Shown: positions 43,430 to 55,687 of the stretch, one piece after another
Layout of the letters: each line of letters starts with the position of its first letter
How positions within the stretch are numbered: the first letter of the stretch is position 1
NCBI GenBank assembly: GCA_015680685.1
Contig: MNCI01020267.1
Coordinates: 134,114 to 198,113 of the forward strand
Origin: Gnetum montanum
Lineage: Eukaryota > Streptophyta > Gnetopsida > Gnetales > Gnetaceae
Length of the DNA stretch: 64,000 nucleotides
Reading direction: 5' to 3'
Translations under genes and position numbers: made by a program
Notes under the pieces: generated by a model
Told to the model about the DNA's origin: nothing
What the model saw: only the letters and a program-made list of their open reading frames with translations
The model's database searches: none

Positions 43430-46015
43430 CATGTGGTGGAGGTTCCTAAGGCTCTATAGGACCTTCGCTAGCTCCAAGCACATGTGGTAGTTTAGGTAGC
43501 TATGGCTATCTTACTGTAATTGCAACCTTCGATGGAAGGTGAAAGGCATCAAGTAATGCATTCTTATTCTCCTTATTACTCTAGGGATCATTCATAGTTC
43601 ACATGACATCACCAATGTCGGCTGGAATGGGGACATCCCGTGGATAGGGCATGATTGGGAATATCTCCTTTACATTGACAAACCAAGTAGCAAACTATTT
43701 ATGTTTGATGTCAAATGCCCTTACTACATTTTGTAGCTCCTGGTAGTCATTCATCCTCCTAGATAGGTTCTCGATAGTTGATCATTATTCTATGAAGTAT
43801 GCCTTTAGAACTTTGAGTCTAGTGTTAGCCACTGTAATCTTGTCTTTGTGGTGCTTGAACTCCACCTTGTACAACAAGTACAAGTTGGCCACCTATTTCT
43901 CTAATTCAAACCATGGTTGTCTATTAGTCAACATGGCTAGATTTACGTAATAGATATTGGCAAGCTCCATGTATTCCATCATCTACTTGATCTACAACTT
44001 CTTCGTGTAGATTTCTGCCTTGTTGTAGGCATCTATCCCATTAATGATGGGTTGCCAAACTTCTCTGCCTTGTAGGAGTTGTTATAGGGCTTCATTTGCT
44101 TTTGCCTTTGCCAATTGGATATTTTTTTTATTTACTTTCTTCTATAGATCGAATTTATCTTTGTAATGATCTTTAACTTTCTCAAATTTGAGAGCATCAG
44201 ATTTCTAGGTAGCTACCTTAATTGTAGTCTTCTAGTGAAGGGCATGCACCTCCTCCATGGAGAGATTCTTGTTCTTTGCTACTAATATCCTTAGTTCTAT
44301 ATTTTCTCTATCCAATTTCTCCTATTATTAATGGATAAATTTAATTAAATATTTCTTGTATGCATCAACATTCCATAGGTGATGATTTTCTATGGTTAAC
44401 TAGACATTCTCCTGGTGGGTCTAATTCTAGGGACTTTTGAATCTTATGTTGTGTGGCCCCTATCAAGGATCTATAGAACACCACTGTTTCCATTGCACCC
44501 TCAAACCATTTGAGCTTGGTGTGAAGCTATTCCATAGCCTCATCTCTTATTAGTGCTAAGTTGAGAAATGTAGGATCAATAATCTAGGCTCTAAGTTTGG
44601 CAACTTTCACAGCCAAGCATTCATTCTGCTCCTTGGTTGTTTCAAGTTGTCCCTTCAATATGATAATTTTTTCCTTGGCTTTAGCAGTTGCAACTAGGTT
44701 GTAGTAATGTTTTCTGAAAGCTCAAAGACATTCGGAAGTGGTTGCTTGGTTCCCACCAGTCGGTCTAGTAGTTCATCATGCTATGTTGCCCTTATTTTGA
44801 GACTTATGGTCCTTGCAGATGCCTACACATATTTAATCATAGTGATGTTTGGTGTAGATGCTGTAGGTGCATTAAGTGTTTTGGCAATCCTATCAGTGAC
44901 CACTTTTGCTGCTATTTACTACCCCTGGTGGTACATCACCAAAACTGTTGCTCCCTCACCCTCCTCCAAGTGCACCGAGAAGATTGCAACATTCCTAGAG
45001 ATTTTCAGGAGTTTCTATTATTTTTCAAGAAATACTGTGACCTCTTTGATGCTTGGATTCAACCTCATGAGTAGCTACATTCTTTGGGCTGAGAAAATGG
45101 ATCCACTTTCATCCATCAAACTAATTATGCAAGCCACCTCATTAAGATGACTTGTGGTTGGTCTATAGATAGGTGGGTCCCTACCACTTATGCTTGCTCA
45201 TTGCTTTTGTTCACTCAAGAGCCATTCTTTGTATTCTCATTGTTGGGTGGTTGTAGCGATGTCTTCATGGATAGTTGTGGTAGGTATTTTATTGTTCATC
45301 ATTTCTACCCAATTGGTGATCGGAATAGTTCTGACAATGTCATTGGTGTAATGGACTATCCCTACCCTTTGAAAAATTTTCTTAATGAGGCATGGAAAGG
45401 GGAGTGCCTTTCTTTTGCATTCATTTTCTTTAAATTTCTTCTTCATCTCTAGATAGATTAGTTGGTGAAGGTTGATCAAGAATCTCCCACTTAGAGCGAT
45501 GCATGCTTGGGTAGAGAAGGTAGTGATTGTGCTTAGCCTCACTATGGGATTGAGGTGGAAGGTTGTAATCTTATAATGGATCCTCTTTGTCAATGTGAGT
45601 TTTCCAAACTCCTTATGGTTGACACAATAACATTGTTGCACCCATTCTTTCTTGATGCTCAAATTTACTTGCATTAGGATTTTAGTAAGATTTTCCCTTA
45701 TTTTGGGCAACCCAAGTGATGTAGTAATGCCTTACATCAAGTAGGACATTGAGATATCCTTGATTTTCACCATTGCTCCAGGCTACCTGTTGTTCTAGAA
45801 TAGGAATATTTCACCCATGTACCACTCCCTAGTGTAAGTGATGATTGGCCACATGGGAGAGGCCTTTAGATGGTCCTATACTTCTCTTGGTGCATACTCT
45901 ACGAAAGGCCCAAAATTTAACTCATGGAGCATAAATTTTTGGACCTTCCTTGATTTAATCTAATTTAGACAAGCCTCTATTAAGTTCACCTTAAGATTTG
46001 ATGGTTGTGCTAGTG
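43430..46015 (-). pseudogene. Element C ORF2, 5'-truncated
   Basis: The minus-strand reading enters at the break with element D: 'LHELNFGPFVEYAPREV' and 'ITYTREWYMGEIFLF', then 'KLTLTKRIHYKITTFHLNP' (about 45600), 'STQACIALSGRFLINLHQLI' (about 45520-45460) and 'KALPFPCLIKKIFQRVGIVH' (about 45410-45350), the counterpart of A 'LTFPFPCLMRKLCRHARILG'. Then a long charged, heptad-like region to about 43800 and a proline-rich tail. Plus-strand frames at 44707-45452 are antisense shadows. PF20167-like assignment is inference. Confidence 0.62.
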
Positions 46016-46519
46016 TGATGAGGTACCCCTATGCCCAACCATATGAATCAAAAAGCGTTCACATGCAATCTGGTCAAATTTCATGGACTTCGTCATTTCT
46101 AGTGCACTAGCCCTTTAGGAAGTGAATCTAGCCTTAAGGTCAATTGTTGTCTTCCCAATTACACTTGTGACATTCATTGGTATGGTTAAGTGTAATTGAG
46201 GCATTCAATTTTTATCATTTTTTATGTTTTATAGATTGGTGTTCAAATATGGATAAAAGTAATTTAATTAACTAATCTAAATTAACAAATTTACTAGCAT
46301 TTAACTAATCCTAATATAAGTATCTATTCACACTTTCTATACATGTCCTAAACCCATGTATCCACTAAAAAAACTAATTGACATTGACACAAAATGGAGT
46401 ACCTAGGTATACAAATCAACACATTATAAAAATGGTGGTGTTCTAGACATAAAATTGAACACTATGACATAACTCTTCAAAAATTGGACAACACATTCAT
46501 TGATGGTGTGAAGCTTGTT

Positions 46520-49292
46520 GGACAAGATCAAATGGTCCTAGGTGGTGGTGGTTCCTGAGGCTCCGAGGGACCCTCATTGACTTTATGCATTGGCGGTGGT
46601 TGAGGTAGCTGTAGTTTTCCTGTTGTTGTTGTAATTTCAGGTAGGAGGCAGAAAGCATCTAACAGTGCTTTCATTTTCTCCTCCTTACTTCTAGGATCAT
46701 GCATCATCCATGTAGCTTCCCCAACGTGGGTTAGAATGGGCACATCCCAAGGACATGGGATCATTGGAAACAACTCCTTGACATTGATGAGCTAGGCAAA
46801 AAATTGTTTCCATTCAATGTCAAATGCTCTCACTGTGTTCTTTAGCTCCTAGTAGTCATTGATCTATCTAGCTAAGTCCTTAGTGATGGATCGTTGATCT
46901 ATGAATCACCCTTTGATAACTTTAAGTTTAATGTTATTAGTCTCAAGCTTTTGCTTAGTGTTGTTGTGGTGTTTGAACTTAGCCTCATATGGTAGATATA
47001 GGCTAGCCACTTGTTTCTCCAATTTCAATTGCAGTCGTCTAGCTGTCAGCATTAGTAGGTTTTTGTAATAAAGATTGGCTAACTCCATATACTCTGTCAT
47101 TTTCTCGATTTGCAACTCCTTCAAGTGGATCTTTGCTTTGTTGTAGGCATCAATTCCATCAAGGATGGGCTACCATATCTCTCTTCCTTGCTGGAGTTAG
47201 TAGAGGGCTTCATTCACTTTCATTGTTGCCATCTAGATTTTCTTTTCATTAATTTCCTTTTGCAAACCAACCTGGTCCCTATAGTGATTTTTCACTCTTT
47301 CAAATTTGAGAGTTTCATTCTTCTAGGCGATGATCTTGATGGTAGACTTTTTTCACAAGGTGTGTGCCTCCTCAATTGACAAATTGTAGTTCTCTATGGC
47401 CAATCTCCTTAGTTCAATATTTACCCTAGCAAGCTCCTCCTACTGTTGATGAATGAACTCTCGCATTTGATCTCTCTAAGTATCAACATTTCACAGGTGA
47501 TGATTTTGCACAGTCAATGCTTCATTCTCTTAGTGCATCTAATTTAGATCCTTTTTGATTGAGTGTGTTTTAGCTTTTACCATGGACTATTTGAAGATGG
47601 CCATTGCTGCTTCCTCCTTAGCCATTTAAAATCATTCTTGAAGTTTTTTGATAGCTTCATCTCTTGTTATTACTAGGCTGAGGATTTCTTATTCTACAAG
47701 TTAGGCATGAAGTTCAACAACCTCTATAGCCAAGTGTTGATTTTGCTCTTGATCCATTTCTAGTTGCTTTTCCAAAATGATGCATTTTTCCCTTGCATTT
47801 AGTAGCTTTGATTGGGTTGTAGTGATGTTGTTCGGGAGATCAAAGATGTTTGGAGCTTGTTTCCTAGTTTCTATCAGTTGTTCTAGCAATTTTTCATGCT
47901 AGGCTATGTTTAATTTCCTACTGACCATGCCTGTAGATGTTTACACGTCTTGGAGTGTAGATACATCTAGTACAGATGTCATGGGTGCATTTAGTGCTTC
48001 CGCTACACAGTTAGCTACCACTTCTTTTGTTATCTTCTGCCCTTGGTGTTGGATCACCAAGATAGTTACCTCTTCTCCTTTCTCAAATTGCACTGAGAAA
48101 GTGGTGGAATTCCCAAATATTTCTAGGAATCGATGGTATGTTGCTAGTGACACCATTACCTCTCAAGCATTGAGATTTGACCTTGAAGGTAGCTGCATTC
48201 TTTGGGTAGAGAAAATGGAACCAGCTCTTCCATCTAGCTAATTGTTCAAGCCACCTTATTAAGGTAACTCATTGGTAGTTGATACAAATATGGATCAACC
48301 CTAGTCGTTCCTGCTTGTTGCTCTTGTTTACTCAAGTGTTGTTCTTGGATTTGATGTAGATGTTCAAGAATTGCATGGGTCTTTAGTGTTGTCTCCTAAG
48401 TGGGTGGTGGTGGTAGTAACTTCTCTTCTTAAGTGGTTGTTGGCATCTTATCCTTCATGATTTCCACCCATGATTTCCTTCCACATTCATTCTCCTTAAA
48501 GTGCTTCTTGATCTCTAAATAAATCAGCTATGGAAGGTTAACAAGAAATTTTCTACTTAGAGCGATGCATGCTCGACTAGAGAAAGTAGTCATCTTGCTT
48601 GGCCTCACTATTGGATTGAGGTGATACATCACAAGCTTGAAATAAATCTTCTTTGCCAGTTTGAGCACATCATAATCCTTATGGTCCACCCTGTAGCATC
48701 ACTGGGTCCATTCCCTTTTTTCCTTAGGATCACCTTTTGTTGATATTTCTACTAAATGTGTTCCACTATCTAGCAACCCCAATGCCTATGCAATAGCCTC
48801 CACTAGGTAGGACAGTTGAATGTCCTTGATTTTTACAATGGAGCCTAGCCTTCAACTATTCTAGAAGAGATAGGTCTCTTACATGTACCATTCCCCACTA
48901 GACGTGACGATTGGCCACATGGGAGAGGTTTGAAATTATGTTTTGACATCCTCTAAAGCTTTTTTCAAAAATGGTCCAAATTTTATCTCTTGAAGAACTA
49001 ATCTTTGAATTTCTCAAGACTTGATGATGTCTAGGTAGTCTTGAGTTAGAGTGACCTCAAGCCTTGGCATAGGTCTAGGTGCTTCTTCTCTTTAGGATTG
49101 TTCTATAGGCACTTCTTCCTCTAGAATCTATTGAATGCATTACACTTTGGATTCCTCATGAAGAGGTCTCATTGCATGGGTCACCTCTTGTTGTTTTTGG
49201 CCTTGTTCCTGTTGGTCCCTTCTAGCTCTAAGTCATTTCTCCCATTTTTGTGAGGATTCTCCTTCCTATGGACACTTTTTATTAGGTGCCAT
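46520..49292 (-). pseudogene. Element D ORF2: globular domain plus coiled coil
   Basis: Starts at ATG 49292 ('MAPNKKCP'), aligned with the A start. It has basic/glutamine-rich sequence, the globular part with counterparts of the C blocks (near 49000-48500), a long coiled coil ('KQLEMDQEQNQHLAIEVVE' near 47770; 'RLQLKLEKQVASLYLPYEAK' near 47030, like A 'HLRTELKKQVAVTYAKYE'), and the tail 'CPWDVPILTHVGEATWMMHD' (about 46755-46695) plus a proline-rich end. Stops are present. The aligned coiled coils and tail in A, C and D argue for a real protein family. Plus-strand frames at 47906-48241 and 47110-47379 are shadows. Confidence 0.65.
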
Positions 49293-49761
49293 TTGTAGTT
49301 ACAATAAGACCATGGATTCAAAAACATTGTGTAACCTTATAAAAATTGGGATACCTTAACTCTCAAGGGTAGTTACACTTGGATAAGTTGTGATTATGGC
49401 TGATTTAATGAATTTGATTATTATTTATTTTATGTGTTATTATTATGAATAATTCATTCTGGAGGTTGTTAGAAAGGTTAACTGAGAAAAATTTGATGTT
49501 TATATATGGTTAAGGTTAATAACCCTTTAGGGGAATTAGGAAAATTTTTTAAAAAATCCATTGATTTTTCATTGGAAACCTTAAAGTTTCTGAGCCCCAT
49601 GATAAAGATCTTACCTTTGGTAAGTGCAAGATCAAAAAATGGAGTGATTTGGACAAATAGTTTGAAAGTTATGGACTCTGGAAGGTTTTGGGCTTTGAAA
49701 ACTTGAAAAAAAATTCCCCATGTGTTATGAGCAAATTGCAAAAAATTCCAAAGTGTCTGAA

Positions 49762-49860
49762 GGTATATATAGTATTTTTGCACTGTTTTGACAAGGCCTC
49801 ATCAATGGCGCCTTGTCAAGATGGTTGGTTGCATCGATGAGGTCTTGTCAATGTAGCTAT
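49762..49860 (-). promoter_or_regulatory. Element D internal U3-like promoter upstream of ORF2
   Basis: Minus strand: TTGACAAGACCTCATCGATG and GGCGCCATTGATGAGGCC with further TTGACAAG half-sites (49860-49787), then ACTATATATACC (49773-49762), about 470 bases before ORF2. The GCCTCATCAATG core is the one found in the U3 of the element C LTR (43030-43165). Promoter function is inferred. Confidence 0.52.
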
Positions 49861-50677
49861 TGACCACCATTGACTTCTATTGACTTTGGTCAAGCTTTCA
49901 AAATACAAGGAATTTTTTGATGAAATTGGGGTCAAATGAAAGCTTAGAAGACCAAGAATAGTATGAAATCATGAGAAGAGGGCATTGAAGATCCTAAATT
50001 TGAAAATTGGAGAAAAATTGATTTAATGGATGAATGCAATGAAAAATTAAGGATTACTAAGTAGTTTACATAATGGAAAATACAAAATATAGGATTTTAG
50101 CGATGTTAAAGGTAAGTAACTTGAAGTAATCAAGCCAAAAGCTATGGAAGTGGATCCTCCCCATAGTAGGCTCATGCTCTTTTGACCCTTGCATAAACTC
50201 AACAAAGGGGTTTGTGGGCCCCATTGTCAATTTAATGATCATGACAAGTTAAGTACAAACCCAAAAGAATCCACTCAAGAATCCCAACACATCAGACTAA
50301 GACATAGAGCATAACATAGGACTTGGCAATGAGGTGAAATATGGTAGCATGGATGGATGGTAGAGAAGGTGGAATGGAGATTCAAATTGAGGTCATAAAA
50401 AGTCCCTTGTGAAATTTGTGGTTAAAATGATCGAAGAAGTTCTGTCCTCAGTCTAGAACAAAACCATCCACTTTTAGTGACTTCACATCGCCACTTTAAG
50501 AATTATCCCACTCACTCAAGACACAAGTGTGCTTCCACAAAACAACCACCATACCATAGAGAGAGGAAAGAAGAAGTAGGAAGTAAAAAGAGGGCCTTAG
50601 TGAAAGGGGAATTTCAAGCATTGGTGCATGTCTTTCAAGTCTCATAACCAATGCTTGTGGCCCTTTTATTTGTCCAA

Positions 50678-50805
50678 GGGGTGTGCTTTGAATTCCCATT
50701 ATTGTGTTTTTTTTAAATGGGAACCACACTATGTGAGGACTTATTCATGTTGAAGGGATGTGTCTTGAATTCCCATTGTTTATTTTGAATGATGGGAACC
50801 ACTCC
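50678..50805 (+). repeat. Tandem duplication in element D leader
   Basis: Two imperfect units of about 75 bases: AGGGGTGTGCTTTGAATTCC ... ATGGGAACCACAC and AAGGGATGTGTCTTGAATTCC, shown in part, ... ATGGGAACCACTCC. Confidence 0.6.
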
Positions 50806-51529
50806 ATGCAATGATGTTATTTGTCTCCCCATCATTGGATGGTATGGAACAGTAAGAAGTCCACAAAAAACACTCAAGAACTCAAGTAAGAAGAAAAGTA
50901 CAAAGAGGATTGAGTCCCTTTGAAGTCACACCCTTTACAAACCTTTGGATCCTTCTTAATTTTGGAGCTACCTAGGTTACTGATTGATTAAAATTTTCTT
51001 TTAATGGAAGGGACTTCAAATTCCTAGAATAAGGAAAACCATAGAGTTCTTTGGATGGGTGGATGATGTGGACTCCTTGCCTGTTTCATGAAAAATAAAC
51101 CATGTCAAAGTCATTAGACATAAAAATTCAAAAATAGAAACTAGACATTGACAATCACACATTAAGCACAAACCATCATTAGTGAACAACAACGAAAACA
51201 TTGTGTCCTGTGAGAATAAAGTAGATTTATTAGCAAAAATGAGAAAATAACACACTTAAACAAAAGGAAAAAAAATAAAGTAAATATATAAGTGTAAAAT
51301 ACCACACTTATTACAAAAACTACTATATTTTTATGGATGTATGAGATGTATGAGCATTTGTGAACCAATTTTTTTATTTCTTTCAACTATAGATACATTT
51401 CTACTTAGTATGTCTAGGTGAAGGAGCAGGAGTTTTACTAATTATATCAAGTTAGTTGGTTTTTGATTTAGTATAATGCTTACTTTTTGAACCTTAATAG
51501 CTATGTTACTAAGTTGATGGATCCTTAAA

Positions 51530-54500
51530 ATAGAATAAATATATTTGTCAAAGGACTTCATCCAATCTTAAAGTGTCATCTTTTGCCTCTTCACCTCACT
51601 TCTTATGATGATATCTATGAGGTAGCTATGGATTGAAAGAGAAGCCTAGTTGAGGATACAACATAAGAGAAATGAAAATATATGTAGAAGGGAGGGTTAT
51701 CATCTTATGAGTGATTTGGATCATTCAAGTAGGCTCATGAAGGATATGATAATTATGGATGTAATGATGGTTAATAGTAGTTAGCAATTAGTAATGCTAC
51801 TCCACACACTGGACATGGTACTAATATGCACTTTAGATGTAGTCACTCAAGGCATGTTTAGAGGAATTACCTAAACTACTATGCATGTGGAAAGCTAATG
51901 CATTAAGATAGGAAGTATGTAAAATAGACAGTAAGTGGTGGTGAAGATAGATGTTGGAAATAGAAACATCTAGCTACAATGAATGTCAAACTTCTATAGG
52001 ATATGTTGGTAGAATAAGATAAAAGGGACTAAGGTTTAGTGTACTCTCTAATAGGCTAGTCATTTGACATGTACCACAACACTATTTTGACAATATGAGG
52101 TATGATACTAGACCTTTCTATGTTAGCTGTATTTGATCATGGTACTAGTCATTCATTCTTAGGTCCCAGCATCATATCCCAAGAAGCTCTCCTTTGTTGT
52201 GCTCTTCATCAAATATTGTTAGTGCATTTTTTTGGGGGCTATGAGACTTGGTTAGGCTAGATATGCAAGATGTGCAATCAATATTATAGAAAAAATTATG
52301 GATCAATGATTTACATGTGATGAATATTGGTGAGTATGATTTCATTTTGAATATGAATTAGCTAACATAGTTCAATGCTACTTTAGACTATCAATAGAAG
52401 CTTCTAAGATTACAAAATTTTAATGGCTAGTAGATAGAGCTCCAGAATTATCCTTGATCAGTTTGGTTAGATTGTTAACTTTTACATTTTTTTAATGGAT
52501 AACTTAGAAGATACATAGTTACTATTTAGCCTTAGCTTACCATTTATAGATACCAAATTTAGATCAAATTTCTATGATGCAAAAGTTTCTAGATGTTTTT
52601 CATATATATTTTCCTAGGCTACCACCTAGGTAAGATGTAAGGTTTGAGATAGAATTATAGCCATGAAAAAAGCCTATCTCAAATGCTTCTTATAGAATGA
52701 TCCTAGTAGAATTGGTAGAGTGAAATATCTAACTATAGAAACTAATGAATAAAGATCTAATTCATTCAAGTTTTTCCACTTAAGGTGCTTTAGTATTATT
52801 TACATTGAAGAAGGATGGGAGTCTATGATTATGCACTAACTATAAATAGTTGAACTAGGTGATAGTGAAGAATAGATATCATCTTCTACATATCAAAAAA
52901 AATTTTGATCATCTTTTAGGAGCTCATGTATTCTCAACTATTGATCTCAATTCTAGTTATCATTAGGTATGAGTCAAAAAGTAAGATGTACTGAAGATCA
53001 TATTCATGATGCAATAGATCTAATATGAATTATGGTGCTTCCATTTAGGTTTAAAAATATACTAATGATGTTATACATCTAATGCACAATGTGTTGCAAC
53101 CATTCCTAAATTAATATATGATATTCTTTGTTAATAATATTTTAGTAAATTCTTCAAATGAAAAAATACATGTTGAGCACTTAAGGATAGTACTACAAAG
53201 CTTACACAGTATCATATATATGCATATCCATCTAAGTATTTCTTTTGGAAGTTGGAGATCCAATTTTTGGGACATGTTGTTTCTAGGGTTAGTATTGATG
53301 TGAACCCATCTAAGATTGTAGTAGTATAGGATTATTCATCTTCATAGATAGTGGTAGAATTTTATAGCTTCTTGGGTTTAGCTAGTTACTACTATAGAAT
53401 TGTTACATAGTTCTCTCATATAACTTATCCTTTGACTCAACTACTAAGAAAGAAGACAAACTGTACTTAGATCTTAGCTTTTTAGATAATATTTGATAAG
53501 CTAATGTAGAGATTTTCTTTTTTCCAATGTTGATTTCTCCTACTCTAGCTAATATATATGATATTTGTATAGATGATTTAAGAGATGGCTTTGGATGTAC
53601 ATTGATGTAGGATGAGCGGGTAACGATATATTCTTCTCGTCAGTTAAGGCTAAATGAGACTTATTATCTAGTCCATAATTTAGAGTTATATCCTACGATT
53701 TTTTTTCTTTAAAAATTTGGCAACACTATATCAATGAAGAGAATATGACTTTTTCAACTTACCATAAGAGTCTCTAATATATTATGAATGAATGATAGTT
53801 ACACTTATGGTAGAGGAGATGGATAAAGCTTCCAGAAGACTTTGATTTCACCATTTATAGACCTAGTAGGACTATTTCATTGTGAAAGTGGGAGACTATT
53901 AGTTTGAATTTTATTATTGGATTACCTTGTATTGAGAAAGTCATGAAACTATTTTTAGGATTGTGAATTTGTTAAAGAAGTATACATATTTTCTTGCTAC
54001 TAGAGCTATAGTTAGTATAGATGATAATGATAATTTATAAATTGTTAAGGTAGTGTAATTTCATGAGATCCCATGGAAAGTTATTAATGATAGAAATGCT
54101 TGATTCATATCTCAATTCTAGAGGATACTTTAGTAAGAGATGGACACATAGTTAAATCTAAGTTTAGCATATCATCTATAGACCAATGAAAAAAAACTAA
54201 GCCAACTAGATTCTAAAGGATATGTTACATCATTGTGCCTTATAGTATAGATAAAATTGGATTTGGAAGTTTCCGCTTATGGATTTTACGTATAATAATT
54301 GCTAATAGAAGAGTTGGCATACAACTCTATAAAATGTATTGTATGGTAGACCATGTAAGATTTCATTGTGCTTAAATACTATTAAGGATAGACATCATAA
54401 GAGTATAGATTTGGCACCAAAAACTACAATGTACATCTAGATGATTTAGGATCAATTAAGAGGAGCATCAGACATGCAAGAAACCTACATTAATCAACAT

Positions 54501-54775
54501 AGAATATAGTTATATCTTGCTATTGATAAATAATTATTTTCTTGAGTGTCATTGATGAGTCACCTTGTGTTTGTGATTTTTCCATGTATGGTTGAGGTCT
54601 CTATGTCTTAAGTTTTTATCCTATACTTCCATATCATTCTTCTAGATTTAATACATATTTGAAACTTCCTAGAGTATTTCTAGCTCCATTTAGAAATATT
54701 AGGAATCTTCTAACATGCTCCTTGATATTCTGACTCTCATCCAAACATGTCAAGAAAAGTGTTCTAGGGAGGATA
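51530..54775 (+). mobile_element. Ty3-Gypsy gag-pol, heavily decayed
   Basis: Plus-strand remnant with domains in Gypsy order. Gag C-terminus 'FVKGLHPILKCHLLPLHLTS' (about 51547-51606); a CCHC-like area 'CSHSRHV...NYYACGK' (about 51840-51890); protease 'VFDHGTSHSFLG' (about 52130-52168), from xxDxGAxHSFI; RT 'GALVLFTLKKDGSL' (about 52787-52828), 'FSTIDLNSSYH' (about 52932-52964) and 'FFVNNILVNSS' (about 53122-53154), the FxDDILVYS box with both Asp changed; RNase H 'YDICIDDLRDGFGCTLM' and 'VTIYSSRQLRLNETYY' (about 53559-53665); integrase tail 'WKFPLMDFTYNN' and 'VLYGRPCK' (about 54265-54360). The layout suits a chromovirus-type Gypsy. Stops throughout; inactive. Confidence 0.75.
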
Positions 54776-55640
54776 TGTTGATTAATATGCATCAATGTAC
54801 CCCCTACATTAGCAGACCTTTTGTATCAATGCAAGGACACTAATGCACCTTCCTAGTAGACCTAATATTTTTCGTTTTCTCTTAGGTTCCATTTAGTGTG
54901 CTTTTTGGTTGCCTAGGTTATGCTAATGGATCTTCATTAGCATCATCATACTAGCAAACCTCTATTATTATGTTGCAAAAACTATAAATACCTAGTGTAA
55001 GCTCTCATACTTAACAATACTTCATAGCACCTACATTTGACCTTTAGCATCTAATATTTTATGAAGATTTTCCTACCTTGGGTAAGTTGATTTCCTTCCT
55101 TGTCTTATCTATGTTTTGAGCCATCACTTTCACAAGTGTAGCTAGACTCTATTAGGCCACTACCTTGCTTACATAGCCAAAAACCATTTAGTCAATGTGG
55201 AGTCTAGCATTCGCATAGTGAATAAAGAAAAATATTCTTCCTTGTTATACTATGAATTCCTTAAACATTTAAAAAATCAAAATATTCATTTAATTTCCAT
55301 GTGATTAAGTTGCAACAATTCAATCCTTATCCAAGGAGATCATGACTATATGACATGATGTTGGATCATTGATTTTGTAACTAAGAGCCATTTTTATTGA
55401 ATTTTGTATGTGGTGTTGCACCTTTCCCCAAGAGGAATTACAACACAAGCATTGAACCTATCTCAAAAAGGGGTTGTAACTAGTGGGACCTCTATCATTG
55501 AGCTCTTTCATGATTTACATAATAAGTTCCATTGGTGCAAAACTAGTGGAACCTCCATCATTGAGCTCTTTCTAGGAAAGGCATTGACTAATTACCTATA
55601 AATACTTATACATTCTTGATTTTCACCTTTATTCAAATTG
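54776..55640 (+). repeat. Gypsy 3' LTR (homologous to element E)
   Basis: Follows the PPT-like CTAGGGAGGATA and starts TGTTGATTAATATGC. TATA box ACTATAAATACC at about 54981-54992. Homologous over its length to 8607-9392 plus 25806-26000. The right end is uncertain: the match reaches about 55545 and includes a short internal duplication CTAGTGGGACCTCTATCATTG / CTAGTGGAACCTCCATCATTG, each shown in part (55478-55573). It could also serve as 5' LTR of element H downstream. Confidence 0.55.
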
Positions 55641-55687
55641 AGAGAAAGTTACTTTAATGTTGTATGTAGGTTTTGAACATAAATAAG

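Larger units (their letters stand above)
42225..46015 (-). mobile_element. Element C: ORF2-bearing relative of A/B, 3' half only
   Basis: Minus strand: 3' LTR 42225-43183, PPT-like TTAGTCATGGAGGCA at about 43184-43200, and ORF2 from the break at 46015 down to about 43430. The LTR ends TGATGAG...ACTCATCA and the GGTACC..CAACCATATGAAT signature tie it to A/B, while its U3 block is different (see the LTR entry). The start of ORF2 and everything upstream is missing because element D begins at 46016. Confidence 0.65.
46016..51400 (-). mobile_element. Element D: second C-type element (3' LTR remnant, ORF2, leader)
   Basis: Minus strand: a 3' LTR remnant from 46016 (TGATGAGGTACCCCTATGCC) to about 46370, joined by a deletion directly to internal sequence, then ORF2 (49292 to about 46520) and a leader to about 51400 sharing GGATCCTCCCCATAGTAGGC with A. 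It begins inside the C ORF2, as if D had inserted into C, but its 5' LTR and the rest of C ORF2 are not found before the Gypsy gag at 51530. A tandem duplication lies at 50678-50805. Confidence 0.58.

Noticed and set aside
44707-45452. Plus-strand ORFs of 147 and 101 codons
   Set aside because: They overlap the minus-strand ORF2 of element C, which aligns with A and D; the hydrophobic plus-strand products are shadows.
47906-48241. Plus-strand ORF of 111 codons
   Set aside because: Antisense of the element D ORF2.
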